DNA of 64,000 nucleotides from Bog-473 sp963807675 (GCA_963807675.1 CAWECP010000012.1:124001-188000), one strand, 5' to 3'; shown: positions 33,622 through 42,925, numbered from the stretch's first letter. Numbers and translations: made by a program. The notes: generated by a model from the letters alone, not told the origin.

Positions 33622-36075
33622 GTGCTCAGGGCGGGGGCCAGGCGGCGGATCGGCGGACTTGTCACGTGCGTGCTGTGCGTGGGCGGCACCGCGCTCGGTT
33701 TCGGAGCCGGACCGGTGGCCCGGGGCGCGGGTGCCGAGGCGGCCGCCGCGGCGCCGCCACCCGTGCAGGTGGTGGCGGCACCGTTGGGGCGGGGCGCCGT
33801 CTGCAGCTGGGCGGAACCGTGCTCCCTGGCCGGCGCCCAGGCAGCAGCCCGGCGGGTCGACGGTGACATGCACGCCGACATCGACGTGCTGCTCGAGGGC
33901 GGCACCTACGACCTGACCAGCCGGCTGTCGTTCGGGCCGCAGGACTCGGGCACCAACGGCTACACGGTCACCTACGGAGCTGCCCCCGGCGCGCACCCGG
34001 TGCTGAGCGGCGCCGTGGCCGTGACGGGGTGGCACGAAGCGGACGCGACAAGCGACATTTGGGCCGCGCCGGTGGAGCCGGGTTTCGACACCACGCAGCT
34101 CTATGTGGACGGCCAGCAAGTGCCGCGCTCGAGCGGGCTGCCGTCCGCCACTTACTTCCAGTCGACCACGGGTTTCACCACCACGTCGCCCGTGCTGGCC
34201 GACTGGACCGACGTCTCGAACGTCTCCGCTGTGTTCGACGGCGGCAACGGCGCCTGGACCCAGCCGTCGTGCCCGGTCGCGTCGGTGGACGGCGACACCA
34301 TCACCATGGCCGAGCCCTGTTGGGACAACCTGCACCTGCCGGCCGACGGCAGCCAGGAGGTGGCCTGGGCCGACGGCCCGCAGGGCGGCTTCGGCGGGCT
34401 GTCCGGCGCGGCCCAGCCGTCCTACTTCGAGAACGCCCCCGAGCTGTTGACGCCCGGGACGTGGGCCATCGACACCACGACGGACGAGCTGTATTACGAG
34501 CCCGTCGCGGGCCAGAACATGGCGACGGCCACCGTGCTGGCGCCCGCCCTGCAGTCGCTGGTGACGGTGCAGGGCACCCTGGGCGACCCGGTGCGTGACC
34601 TCACCTTCTCCGGCCTTCAGTTCGCGTACACGACGTGGACCCAGCCCGACACCGACCAGGGCTTCGCCGAAATGCAGGCGGACTGGACGCTGACCGGCTC
34701 CGGCGCCTCGTCGAGCCAGGGCACCTGTACCTACTCGACCCCGGCCGGCACATGCCCGTACGCCTCGTGGACGCGCACCCCCGGCGCCGTGCTCCTCTCG
34801 GCCACGCACAACGTGACGCTGTCGGGCGACACCTTCACCGCCCTGGGCGGCGCCGGCCTCGACGTGGAGTACGGCAGCCAGGACGACGACATCCTCGGCA
34901 ACGTGTTCGACGACATCGCGGCCAACGCCATCCAGCTGGGTAGCACGGACGACCCGCTGCCATCCGACGTCGGCGCCGGCAGCGACGAGATCGACGCCGG
35001 TGACACGGTGGCCGACAACTACATCCACGACGTCGCCAACCAGTGGCTGGGCGGCGTCGGCATTTGGGTCGGCTACGTCCAGGGCGCCCGCGTCGTGCAC
35101 AACCAGGTCGACGACGTGCCCTACACGGCCATCAGCATCGGCTGGGCCGGCTGGCACTCTGACGCCCTCAGCCCGAACTCGGACCCCAACGTCAACGCCG
35201 ACAACGTGATCGCCGACAACCTTCTCTACGACGACATGCAGCAACTTGGCGACGGCGGCGCCATCTACACCAACGGCGGCCAGGCGACGGGCTGGTCCGG
35301 CGAGCTGGTGATCAGCGGCAATGTCAACTACGGCGGGACCAACACCGACTTCAGCTACTACACCGATACCGGCTCCAAGTACGTGGAGCTGCGCGGCAAC
35401 GCCGAGTACGACGAGCCGGTCGATTCGTTCGCCTCCGGCGGCTGCCACACCGTCGGGCACATTCGCCTCAACGGCAACTGGTTCGCCCAGGCCGGCCCGC
35501 TGTACCCGTGCGCCCCGGCGGTCGACGTGGAGGCCAGCGGCGACGCGGCGGTGTGCGACACGCTGCCGCCGGGTCAGGTGCCCGACGCGGTGCTGGCCAC
35601 GGTCGGGCTGGAGCCGGCCTACCGGTCACTGCTCGATGCAGGGGCGCCGTCGGTGGCGTCCGTCGGACCCGCCACGCTGCCCCTGGCGGGGGGCCTCGTC
35701 CTGATCGGCGGCAGCGGCTTCACCCCTTCGACCACGGTCACCTTCGGCGGGGCGGTGGCCGCCTCGGTGTCGGTGCTGTCGGGCAACTACCTGATCGCCA
35801 CCGTCCCGGCAGGGTCCTCTGGCCCGGCAGCCGTGGTCGTCACGACGGCCGCCGGCTCGAGCGGGACGGCGAGCGCGGCGTCGGTCTCGTACTCGAGCAC
35901 GCCGGCACCCTGCGTGCCCTACGTCGGGGGGAACTTCAGCACGGCGCTGGCGCCGGCCGGGCCGTCGCTGCCCTCGTCGTCCTCGTCGCCTCCCTCGCCG
36001 TCGCCCCCACCGTCGCTGCCCTCGTCGTCGTTGCCGACGCCCTGGCTGCCGCTGGTTCCGTCACCACCGCTGTAG
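33622..36075 (+). CDS. Secreted right-handed beta-helix protein with IPT/TIG domain
   Basis: The 817-residue protein has a signal peptide (basic start, Val/Cys/Gly-rich helix, cleavage in the Ala-rich run near residue 40). About residues 75-620 repeat Asn/Asp/Gly-rich strands (NVTLSGDTFTALGG, NVFDDIAANAIQLG, NVIADNLLYDDMQQLGDGGAIYTNGG), a parallel beta-helix of the pectate-lyase/DUF1565 kind. About residues 680-770 form an IPT/TIG domain (PATLPLAGGLVLIGGSGFTPSTTVTFGG). The tail of about 45 residues is almost only Pro, Ser and Leu. It probably acts on or binds a polysaccharide outside the cell. Confidence 0.78.
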   Translation: MLRAGARRRIGGLVTCVLCVGGTALGFGAGPVARGAGAEAAAAAPPPVQVVAAPLGRGAVCSWAEPCSLAGAQAAARRVDGDMHADIDVLLEGGTYDLTSRLSFGPQDSGTNGYTVTYGAAPGAHPVLSGAVAVTGWHEADATSDIWAAPVEPGFDTTQLYVDGQQVPRSSGLPSATYFQSTTGFTTTSPVLADWTDVSNVSAVFDGGNGAWTQPSCPVASVDGDTITMAEPCWDNLHLPADGSQEVAWADGPQGGFGGLSGAAQPSYFENAPELLTPGTWAIDTTTDELYYEPVAGQNMATATVLAPALQSLVTVQGTLGDPVRDLTFSGLQFAYTTWTQPDTDQGFAEMQADWTLTGSGASSSQGTCTYSTPAGTCPYASWTRTPGAVLLSATHNVTLSGDTFTALGGAGLDVEYGSQDDDILGNVFDDIAANAIQLGSTDDPLPSDVGAGSDEIDAGDTVADNYIHDVANQWLGGVGIWVGYVQGARVVHNQVDDVPYTAISIGWAGWHSDALSPNSDPNVNADNVIADNLLYDDMQQLGDGGAIYTNGGQATGWSGELVISGNVNYGGTNTDFSYYTDTGSKYVELRGNAEYDEPVDSFASGGCHTVGHIRLNGNWFAQAGPLYPCAPAVDVEASGDAAVCDTLPPGQVPDAVLATVGLEPAYRSLLDAGAPSVASVGPATLPLAGGLVLIGGSGFTPSTTVTFGGAVAASVSVLSGNYLIATVPAGSSGPAAVVVTTAAGSSGTASAASVSYSSTPAPCVPYVGGNFSTALAPAGPSLPSSSSSPPSPSPPPSLPSSSLPTPWLPLVPSPPL

Positions 36076-36083
36076 GCGCGGGG

Positions 36084-37754
36084 CTAGGCCGGCGCCGTCC
36101 CGGCCAGGTGGTGCGCCGCCCGGGCCGCCAGGGCGACCAGCGTCAAGGTCGGGCCGTAGCCGCTGGCGGTGACGAACACCGACGAGTCGGCGACGACCAC
36201 GTTGTCCAGGGTGTGCACCCGCCCCCAGCGGTCCACGACCGAGGTGGTGGGGTCGTCACCCATGCGGGCCGTGCCGATGACATGGCGGCTCTCGGGACGT
36301 TGGGTGGTGCCGAGTTCGTTGTAGGAGACGCCGGGCGACGACGTGTGGATGACGAACTCGGCGCCCATCTCCTCGAGCACCTTCTGCAGGATTTTGCCGT
36401 GGTACTTCGACGCCGCCAGCTCGTGCTTCCCGGGTGCGTAGGTGACGCGCGCCACCGGCAGGCCCCGGGCGTCACGGATCGACGGGCTCAGGTCGACCGT
36501 GTTGGTGCTGTAGGGCAGGTCTTCGCCCTGCATGATGAAGGCCCACATGCGCTCGCGCATGTTCGAGTCGCGCATGGCCTGGGCGTGGAGGCGGCCCCAC
36601 GGGGTGTAGCGGGCCTCCATGATGGGCAGCCCTCCCCCGCTGTGCTCGACCATGCCGCCGCGGAACCAGGGCAGCCCCGCGTCCTTGGCCGCCGCCCGGC
36701 TGGCCTCGTCCTGAATCATTCCGTCGTCGTGCACGTGGGTCACCGCCCGCCCCTTGTACGGGTGCAGGCGCAGCTGCGAGAAGTGCCCGACGACGATCGT
36801 CTGGAAGTGCACCATCAGATGCCGCCCCAGCGCCGGGTGGTCGAGGCCCGAGAGAAGCAGGAGACGGGGCGTCTCGATGGCCCCGCCCGCCACAATGACC
36901 AGCTTGGCGTCCATGGTGTGCACCGACCCGTCGGCGTCGACGTACTCGACACCCGTGGCCCGGCTGCCCTCGATGACGATGCGGCTCACGCAGGTCTCGG
37001 CCATCAACTCGCAGCGGCCGGTCGCCATCGCCTTCGTCAAGAGCGCCACCGGGTCGCCCTTGGCGTGGATCGGGCAGCCGAAGAAAGCGCAGAAGCCGCA
37101 GTTGTTGCACGCCGGCCGCCCGTCGTAGGCGATGGAGTTGGCGGCCGTGGGCGCCTCGTAGGGGTGCAGGCCAACCCGCTCCGCCGCGGCGGACGACAGC
37201 ACGGCGCCGTACATCGGCGCGCCCGGCGGCATCGGGTAGGGGCTGCTGCGCCAGGCCGCGAACGGGTTGGCGCCCTCGCGGCCCGAGACGCCGATCGCCT
37301 TCTCGACCTCGGTGTAGAAGGGCTCGAGCTCGTCGTAGTCGAGCGGCCAGTCGTCGACGTGCGCGTTCTCCTGAGGACCGTTGACCGACAGCATGCGGAA
37401 GTCCTCTTCGCGAAAGCGCGGCACCTTGCCGTCGGCATGCGTCCCACCGCCGCCCACGGTGGTGGGAATGGAGTTCACCTCGCCCACGTGCGTGTGCTCG
37501 CCGTCGTCGGCCGACACCCGGAACGCCCGCGGCTCAATGAGCGGGTCCGGCCCGAGGAAGTGGCGCGTAATGAACTTGATCTCGTCGTTCGAATAGTCCC
37601 CCGCCGGCCTCGTCATGTCGTCGGGGTCGAGCAGGTGGTTGCGCCCCTTCTCCATGACGACGACGGACCAGCCGGCCCGCGTCAGCACCTCGGCCGCGGT
37701 GGCGCCGCCCGGCCCCGACCCGATGATGACGGCGTCCGCCGACAAGTCGCTCAC
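36084..37754 (-). CDS. GMC-family FAD-dependent oxidoreductase (large subunit)
   Basis: The 556-residue protein has the FAD motif VIIGSGPGGATAAEVL at residues 9-24, a Cys-rich patch CNNCGFCAFFGC (about residue 216), and a C-terminal RHVIGTARMG resembling the GMC signature. Its partner is the Gluconate_2-dh3-type small subunit at 37751-38315, overlapping by ATGA. Such pairs oxidise sugars, alcohols or steroids and pass electrons on. The partner gene is frameshifted, so whether the complex is formed is unclear. Confidence 0.84.
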   Translation of the reverse strand: MSDLSADAVIIGSGPGGATAAEVLTRAGWSVVVMEKGRNHLLDPDDMTRPAGDYSNDEIKFITRHFLGPDPLIEPRAFRVSADDGEHTHVGEVNSIPTTVGGGGTHADGKVPRFREEDFRMLSVNGPQENAHVDDWPLDYDELEPFYTEVEKAIGVSGREGANPFAAWRSSPYPMPPGAPMYGAVLSSAAAERVGLHPYEAPTAANSIAYDGRPACNNCGFCAFFGCPIHAKGDPVALLTKAMATGRCELMAETCVSRIVIEGSRATGVEYVDADGSVHTMDAKLVIVAGGAIETPRLLLLSGLDHPALGRHLMVHFQTIVVGHFSQLRLHPYKGRAVTHVHDDGMIQDEASRAAAKDAGLPWFRGGMVEHSGGGLPIMEARYTPWGRLHAQAMRDSNMRERMWAFIMQGEDLPYSTNTVDLSPSIRDARGLPVARVTYAPGKHELAASKYHGKILQKVLEEMGAEFVIHTSSPGVSYNELGTTQRPESRHVIGTARMGDDPTTSVVDRWGRVHTLDNVVVADSSVFVTASGYGPTLTLVALAARAAHHLAGTAPA

Positions 37755-38315
37755 GGCTGCGACACCTCGGCGTCGCTGTAGCCGCGCGGCTGGACGTCAC
37801 CCTCGTAGTCGATGTAGGCCCAGCCGACGCCGTTGCGGTTGCCGCCGTACTCGGGCGCGCCGTACATGCCCTCGACAGCAGTGATCCCAGAGGAGCGCAC
37901 AGAACCGCTCGTCCGCCCGCAGGCGCCGGCGCTGCTCCTCGCCGTCCACCTCGACGAAGTCCTCTCCCAGTCCCGCCAACCCCTCCCGGTAGAGCTGCTG
38001 GAGCCCGACAACCGGCCCGTTGAACTCACGTTCGGGGATGCCCTGAGACCCTTCGATCCGCATGCGCCAGGCCAACTCGTCGAGCCGAGACAGCCGGTGG
38101 AACCGGCCGAACGCCGCCTCCCCGCCGTGCCGGCCCGAGAACGGGCCCCCCGCCCAGATGCGCGGCGGGTCGAAGCTGAAGGCCCCAAGGAAAACGTCGA
38201 TGTAGTCGGCGACGCCCGCCTCGTCGGCTCCGGGTCCGCCCTGGTCGGACGGCATCATCTGCGCGCAGGCGGCGCGCAGTGTGGCGTACTCCTGATCGCT
38301 CAGCCAGACCGGCAT
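37751..38315 (-). pseudogene. Gluconate 2-dehydrogenase subunit-3-like protein, frameshifted
   Basis: The first part (38315 to about 37880) reads as a normal small subunit of about 145 residues (PVWLSDQEYATLRAACAQMM, then ADYIDVFLGAF, ending CALLWDH). The family's C-terminus (AVEGMYGAPEYGGNRNGVGW...DVQPRG) continues in another frame to the stop at 37751. One extra base near 37880 (T on the coding strand) joins them: removing it gives WDH-AVEGMYG. The stop overlaps the GMC gene start by ATGA, which supports this end. ATG 38315 has TACGTT 6 nt upstream. Decay or a sequencing error cannot be told apart. Confidence 0.8.
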
Positions 38316-38365
38316 CGGGCAAACGTAGCCCGCGACCGCCCCATTTGCTGACGCTGATGTCAGGT

Positions 38366-38371
38366 TAGGAT
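38366..38371 (+). promoter_or_regulatory. -10 element upstream of hydantoinase A gene
   Basis: TAGGAT lies 47 nt before the ATG of the hyuA-like gene, giving it a normal leader with a GAGGAGGAC ribosome site near 38399-38407. On the other strand TACGTT (complement of 38322-38327) serves the divergent small-subunit gene. Confidence 0.4.
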
Positions 38372-38418
38372 CTGGCCTCGCCGCCCCGCCCTGGGGCGCG
38401 AGGAGGACGTAATCGCTC

Positions 38419-40497
38419 ATGGCGCAGGGTGGCTACCGGGTCGGCGTCGACGTCGGCGGCACGTTCACCGATCTGATCTGCATCACGCCCGAGGGTGAGG
38501 TCGTTCTGGACAAGACCCCCACCACCCCGGCCGATCAGTCCGAGGGCGTGCTGACGGGCATGGAGCAGTTGGCCAGCGGGTTCGGCATGGAGACCAAGGC
38601 CTTCTGCGGCGCCCTGGACGCCTTCGTCCACGGCACCACCACGGCCGACAACACCATGATCGAGATGAGCGGCGCCCCCACCGGACTCCTGGCCACCGAA
38701 GGCCACCGGGACGAAATTGAGCTGCGACGGGACCACAAGGAGGAGATCTGGGACCCGACGGCGCCGCCACCCGAACCGATCGCCCGGCGGCGGGCTCGCA
38801 TTCCCATCCCCGAGCGCTGCGACTTCGAGGGCAACGTCGTCCTCGCCCTGGACGAGGAGGCGGTGCGCCGCGGCGTCCGGCGCCTCCAGAAGCTCGGCGT
38901 GGAGTCGATCGCCGTCTGCTTCCTCTTCAGCTTCGTCAACGCCGACCACGAGCGGCGCGCCCGCGAGCTGATCCTCGAGGAGTTCCCCGACGTCGGCCAC
39001 ATCTCCTTGTCCCATGAGGTCCTGCCGCGGGCGCCCGAGTTCGAGCGCACGTCCACCACGCTCGTCAACGCATACGTGGCGCCCAAAATCAGCGCGTACG
39101 TGGAGCGGCTGGTGGAGAAGCTGCGGGTGGCCGGGTTCGACGGCCAGGTCGTGCTCATGCAGTCGAGCGGCGGCGTCATGCCCCCGCAGTCCGTCCAGCG
39201 CCGCGCCGTATCGCTGCTCGGCTCGGGCCCGACGGGCGGCGTCATGGGGGCGGCCCTGGCGGCCGGGCGCAGCGGTGTGCACGACCTCGTGGCAGCCGAC
39301 ATGGGTGGCACGTCCTACGACGTCTGCTTGGTCGAGGGCGGCCGGCCCGCCGTGGCAACCGACTGGAACTGGCGCCACCGCTACTACGTCAACCTGCCGA
39401 TGGTCGACATCCACAGCGTCGGCGCCGGCGGTGGTTCCATTGCCCGCGTCCGCCAGGGAGCACTCCTGGTCGGCCCCGAGTCGGCCGGCTCGTACCCGGG
39501 CCCCGTCTGCTACGGCCGCGGCGGCATGCGAGCCACGGTCACCGACAGCGACGCCGCCCTGGGCTACCTGCCAGCCAAGGGCTTCGCCGGCGGCCGCATG
39601 GAGCTCGACGTGGAGGCGGGCCGCGCCGCCATCGAGCGCGACGTGGCGCAGCCGCTGGGCCTCGACGTGGACGAGGCGGCCTGGGCGATCCAACGCATCG
39701 TCAACGCCAACATGGCCAACGCCGTGCGCAAGGTGCTCTCTCAGCACGGCGCCGATCCCCGCCGGCTCTCGCTGATGGCCTACGGGGGCGGCGGCGCCGT
39801 CCACGCCTGGGCCCAAGCCCGCGAGCTCGGCATCCGCCGCGTCCTGGTCCCCAAGTCCTCGCCGGCCTTCTCCGCGCTGGGCCTGCTGGTGGCCGACTAC
39901 GTCGTCGACCTCATGCGCGCCTACGTCGTCAAGCTCTCCGACATCGACCTGGCTCGCGTGCGGGCGCTGGCCGCCGAGCTCCGGGCCGACGCGGAGGCCG
40001 AGCTGGCGCCGGCCCGCTTGGGCGGAGGTGCCGTGGAGGCCGACCTGTTCGCCCAGATGTGCTACCACGGCCAGAACTTCGACATGTCGGTGCCGCTCCC
40101 CGAAGGCGAGGCGCTGGCCGAGGAGCACCTGCTCGACCTGGCGGAGCGCTTCCACCACCAGCACGAGGCGGCGCGCGGCTTCGCCTTCCCGACCCAGCAG
40201 CCGCTGGTGCGCGGCATCCGCCTGGTACAGCGGGGCGCCACGCCCAAGCCGCCCGTGCTGGCCCACATGGGCGACGTGACGCGGGCCGAGGACGCTCGCA
40301 CCGGCTCGCGCCCCGTGCACCTGGGTGCCGGGTTCACCGACACGCCGACGTACGACGGGGCGTCGCTCGGCGCGGGCGCCACCATTGAGGGGCCGGCACT
40401 GATAGAGGAGCCGTTCACGGTGGTGGTGCTGGCCCCGTCCGACGTGGCCGTACTCGACGAGCACGGCAATTACGACATCACCATCGGGCCCGGCTAG
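38419..40497 (+). CDS. Hydantoinase/oxoprolinase A family (HyuA-like)
   Basis: The 692-residue protein has VGVDVGGTFTDLICI near residues 8-22 and a second actin-like phosphate loop DLVAADMGGTSYDVCLV, as in HyuA, acetone carboxylase alpha or acetophenone carboxylase alpha subunits. It binds ATP to activate an amide or ketone. These proteins normally work with a HyuB-type partner; none is encoded beside it, so it is an orphan here. GAGGAGGAC near 38399-38407 and TAGGAT upstream support the start. Confidence 0.87.
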   Translation: MAQGGYRVGVDVGGTFTDLICITPEGEVVLDKTPTTPADQSEGVLTGMEQLASGFGMETKAFCGALDAFVHGTTTADNTMIEMSGAPTGLLATEGHRDEIELRRDHKEEIWDPTAPPPEPIARRRARIPIPERCDFEGNVVLALDEEAVRRGVRRLQKLGVESIAVCFLFSFVNADHERRARELILEEFPDVGHISLSHEVLPRAPEFERTSTTLVNAYVAPKISAYVERLVEKLRVAGFDGQVVLMQSSGGVMPPQSVQRRAVSLLGSGPTGGVMGAALAAGRSGVHDLVAADMGGTSYDVCLVEGGRPAVATDWNWRHRYYVNLPMVDIHSVGAGGGSIARVRQGALLVGPESAGSYPGPVCYGRGGMRATVTDSDAALGYLPAKGFAGGRMELDVEAGRAAIERDVAQPLGLDVDEAAWAIQRIVNANMANAVRKVLSQHGADPRRLSLMAYGGGGAVHAWAQARELGIRRVLVPKSSPAFSALGLLVADYVVDLMRAYVVKLSDIDLARVRALAAELRADAEAELAPARLGGGAVEADLFAQMCYHGQNFDMSVPLPEGEALAEEHLLDLAERFHHQHEAARGFAFPTQQPLVRGIRLVQRGATPKPPVLAHMGDVTRAEDARTGSRPVHLGAGFTDTPTYDGASLGAGATIEGPALIEEPFTVVVLAPSDVAVLDEHGNYDITIGPG

Positions 40498-40579
40498 GTC
40501 GCGGGCGGGCGGAACCGACGTCCCTGCGATCGGAGCATGCTCAGCCGGCGCGGACGACGCCGTATCCGCCTTCGGCGCT

Positions 40580-40870
40580 CTACACCTTGTACGCGCAGCC
40601 GTCCCAATACGAGACGAGACGGCGTCGACGCCTCCCGCGCACGTCGATGGTGAGGACGTGCGGTCCGTCCTCGGGGTTGCCGTGATAGCGCACCGTGAGC
40701 CCACCGGCGTCAACCGGCACGAAGTCGCCTGCGTCGGGCGGCGTCTCCATGGTCACGTCCAGGAGCGTGAGGGGCCCGGCACAGCAGCGGTGCGCATGTG
40801 ACCGCACGTAGAGGACCCCGCCACGCGCGTCGGCCAGCACCCTGGCCTCGTCGGACACCACGACCCGCAT
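40580..40870 (-). CDS. Small conserved-looking protein with His-Arg-Cys-Cys motif
   Basis: The 96-residue protein has a hydrophobic strand pattern (GGVLYVRSHAHRCCAG, then PLTLLDVT and a GLTVRYHGNPEDGPHVLTIDVRG segment) and a C-terminal basic stretch before WDGCAYKV. The HRCC and terminal Cys could bind metal or a cluster. No family can be named. ATG at 40870 is chosen over ATG 40879 because TACGAT (complement of 40878-40883) lies exactly 7 nt upstream, the leaderless spacing. It is downstream of the DUF1023 gene on the same strand. Confidence 0.6.
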   Translation of the reverse strand: MRVVVSDEARVLADARGGVLYVRSHAHRCCAGPLTLLDVTMETPPDAGDFVPVDAGGLTVRYHGNPEDGPHVLTIDVRGRRRRRLVSYWDGCAYKV

Positions 40871-40919
40871 CGTCCTCATCGTACGGGAGCCGGGCCGCGC
40901 CCGTGCGGGAGCCGGCGGC

Positions 40920-41996
40920 TCAGCCGTCCGCCGCCGGCGGTCCGAAGGGGACCCGGATGCCGCCCCGCCGCACGGCCCAGAACAGGGCCCGCTCTCCCTC
41001 GTCGAGCGCCTCGCGCACGGCGTTGCCGGTCTGGGCCGCCCCGAAGTCGATCAGGCGGCACGCGTTGGCGAGCACACGCCAGCCCGGGCCCCGATAGTGG
41101 CGGCCGGCCGCGCGCACCGGCAGGGCCGGGGCGCGCAGCGCCCAGGCCACCAGACCGCCGGCGACTTCGGGCACCGAGGCGCGCTGGCGCACGATCTTCG
41201 AGTAGCGGCCGGTCACGACGGCGACGATGTTCTCCAGCGCCTCCGACCCCGGAACGAAATAGCTCGAGTGCGCCTGCACGGGCACGTGGTCGGGCGCGTT
41301 GGTGCGCATGCGCGTGCCTCCGAAGGTCGGCGCGCTGGGCGAGGCGCCGAAGATCCCCAGCTCGGCGATGGCGTCGCCCGGCGCCTGCTCGGAGAAGAAG
41401 TGCGACTGCTCGAGGTGGAGCTGGCGCAGGTCGTCCACCGTCATGCCCGGGCTGCCCGCCACGACGACGTCGGTGCAGTGCAGGTCGTGGTCGGCCAACG
41501 CGCAGCCCGTGACGATGGACCCGAAGCTGTGCGCCACCACGGTCAGCGACTGGTGCGGACCCAGGTCCAGCCAGCCCACGAACGCGGCCAGCTCCTTGCC
41601 GGCGGTGACGAGGTTCTCGGTGCACTCGATCGAGCCCTCGGCGGCTGACAACAGGTTGGCCGGGTTGTGGTAGCCCTTCCACAGGACCACCGCCGTGCCG
41701 TCGGCGGCGTCGTAGAGGTTCATGGCCCCCGGGATCCAGTCGGCGCACATGTTCGTCCCGTCACCCACGCCGGGGACGATGACGGCCACGTGGTGCGCGC
41801 CGTCCAGATCGCCGAAGAGGACGGCGTAGTGCTGTAGCGGCGGCCGGTACACGAGGAGATCTCCGCCGCAGGAGACGAGCGTCTCGAGCAGCAGCGCCAT
41901 GCCGGAGTCACCGTCGGCGTACGCCGTGGCCAGGTCCGACTTGGCCGCGGTCAGGTTGGCGGCGGCCTCCTGGCCCAGCGGGCTCTGCGCGCGCAC
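40920..41996 (-). CDS. DUF1023 alpha/beta hydrolase
   Basis: The 358-residue protein has the DUF1023 pattern: HVAVIVPGVGDG near residue 90 and the nucleophile turn VVAHSFGSIVTG (Ser near residue 160). An SSYF segment lies later. DUF1023 enzymes are predicted cutinase- or esterase-like hydrolases of actinobacteria. No signal peptide is visible, so it is likely intracellular. It is divergent from the DMT transporter by 53 bp, with -10 elements on both strands. Confidence 0.8.
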   Translation of the reverse strand: MRAQSPLGQEAAANLTAAKSDLATAYADGDSGMALLLETLVSCGGDLLVYRPPLQHYAVLFGDLDGAHHVAVIVPGVGDGTNMCADWIPGAMNLYDAADGTAVVLWKGYHNPANLLSAAEGSIECTENLVTAGKELAAFVGWLDLGPHQSLTVVAHSFGSIVTGCALADHDLHCTDVVVAGSPGMTVDDLRQLHLEQSHFFSEQAPGDAIAELGIFGASPSAPTFGGTRMRTNAPDHVPVQAHSSYFVPGSEALENIVAVVTGRYSKIVRQRASVPEVAGGLVAWALRAPALPVRAAGRHYRGPGWRVLANACRLIDFGAAQTGNAVREALDEGERALFWAVRRGGIRVPFGPPAADG

Positions 41997-42002
41997 GCTG
42001 CC

Positions 42003-42042
42003 ACGTTAGGTCACCCGCTGCACGCTCCATCGGACCTACCCT
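42003..42042. promoter_or_regulatory. Compact divergent promoter pair (DUF1023/DMT)
   Basis: TAACGT on the minus strand (complement of 42003-42008) lies 6 nt before the GTG at 41996. TACCCT on the plus strand (42037-42042) lies 7 nt before the ATG at 42050. Both genes would have leaderless mRNAs, and the two -10 boxes are only 28 bp apart, so the polymerases would compete. Confidence 0.55.
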
Positions 42043-42049
42043 GGTCGCG

Positions 42050-42925
42050 ATGGGTGAGGCTCTCGCCATCTTGGCCGCACTCTGTTTCGCCGCCGGGACG
42101 GTCCTGCAGCAGAAGGGCACGCTCAGCACGGAGGCGCCGGGTGACGACCCGCGCTTCCTGGTCCAAATCCTGCATCGCCCCGTCTGGCTGGCCGGCGCCA
42201 TCGTGCAGTCGGCGGGTTGGGTGCTCCAGGCCTTGGCCCTCGACCGCGCCTCCCTGGTCTCCGTGCAGTCGATCACCGCCCTCAGCCTCGTCATCGCGCT
42301 CCCCCTGGGCGCCGTGCTGACCAATCAGCACATCGGCCGCCGCGAGATCGCCGGTGCGGCGCTGACGACAGCGGGCATCGTCTTCTTCCTCTCGGCCGGC
42401 CAGCCGCAGGGCGGCACCTCGTCACCGGCGGCGGCCGCTTGGTGGAGCGCCTGCCTCCTGACCTTCGCGCTGGTGGGCCTGCTGTTCCTGGTCGGCCGCC
42501 GCTTCACCGGAGCCGCCAAGGCGCTCACCTTCGGGGCGGCCGCCGGGCTGGGCTACGGGCTGCAAGCCGCCGTCACCAAGACGTTCGTGACCGAGGTGGG
42601 CAGCGGCGTGGTGGCGCTGCTCACCTCGTGGTCGGTCTGGGTGTTGATCGTCTCCGCGCTGACCGGCTTCGCCCTCCAGCAGTCAGCCCTCAAGACCGGG
42701 GTGCTGGCTCCCGCCATGGCCTCGAGCAATTCGGTGACGCTGTTCACCAGCGTGCTCCTGGGCATCACCGTGTACGGCGAGACGCTCTCCAAGGCCGGCG
42801 CGGCGCATGCGGGATCGTCGTTCGCGGGGCTGGCCCTGGCCATCGTCGGCGTCGCGTTCCTGGCCGGCGCCGCGGCACCCGATCCGGCCCCTCACGGCTC
42901 GACCGGCCCTTCGCCAGCGGCGTGA
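42050..42925 (+). CDS. DMT-superfamily transporter (EamA-like)
   Basis: The 291-residue protein has about nine hydrophobic helices, two half-repeats and the EamA/NIPA pattern (LAALCFAAGTVLQQKG at the start). Members carry small solutes or magnesium; the direction and substrate are unknown. A weak GC-rich tail ends the protein. It is followed after 63 bp by the DedA-family gene, so the two may be co-transcribed. The start is supported by TACCCT 7 nt upstream. Confidence 0.83.
   Translation: MGEALAILAALCFAAGTVLQQKGTLSTEAPGDDPRFLVQILHRPVWLAGAIVQSAGWVLQALALDRASLVSVQSITALSLVIALPLGAVLTNQHIGRREIAGAALTTAGIVFFLSAGQPQGGTSSPAAAAWWSACLLTFALVGLLFLVGRRFTGAAKALTFGAAAGLGYGLQAAVTKTFVTEVGSGVVALLTSWSVWVLIVSALTGFALQQSALKTGVLAPAMASSNSVTLFTSVLLGITVYGETLSKAGAAHAGSSFAGLALAIVGVAFLAGAAAPDPAPHGSTGPSPAA

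Noticed and set aside
33484..35460. Long minus-strand frame across the beta-helix gene
   Set aside because: No domain; the plus-strand protein has signal, beta-helix and IPT features.
38365..40713. Long minus-strand frame opposite the HyuA-like gene
   Set aside because: Antisense to a gene with conserved actin-fold motifs; its translation is low-complexity His/Arg/Gly-rich.
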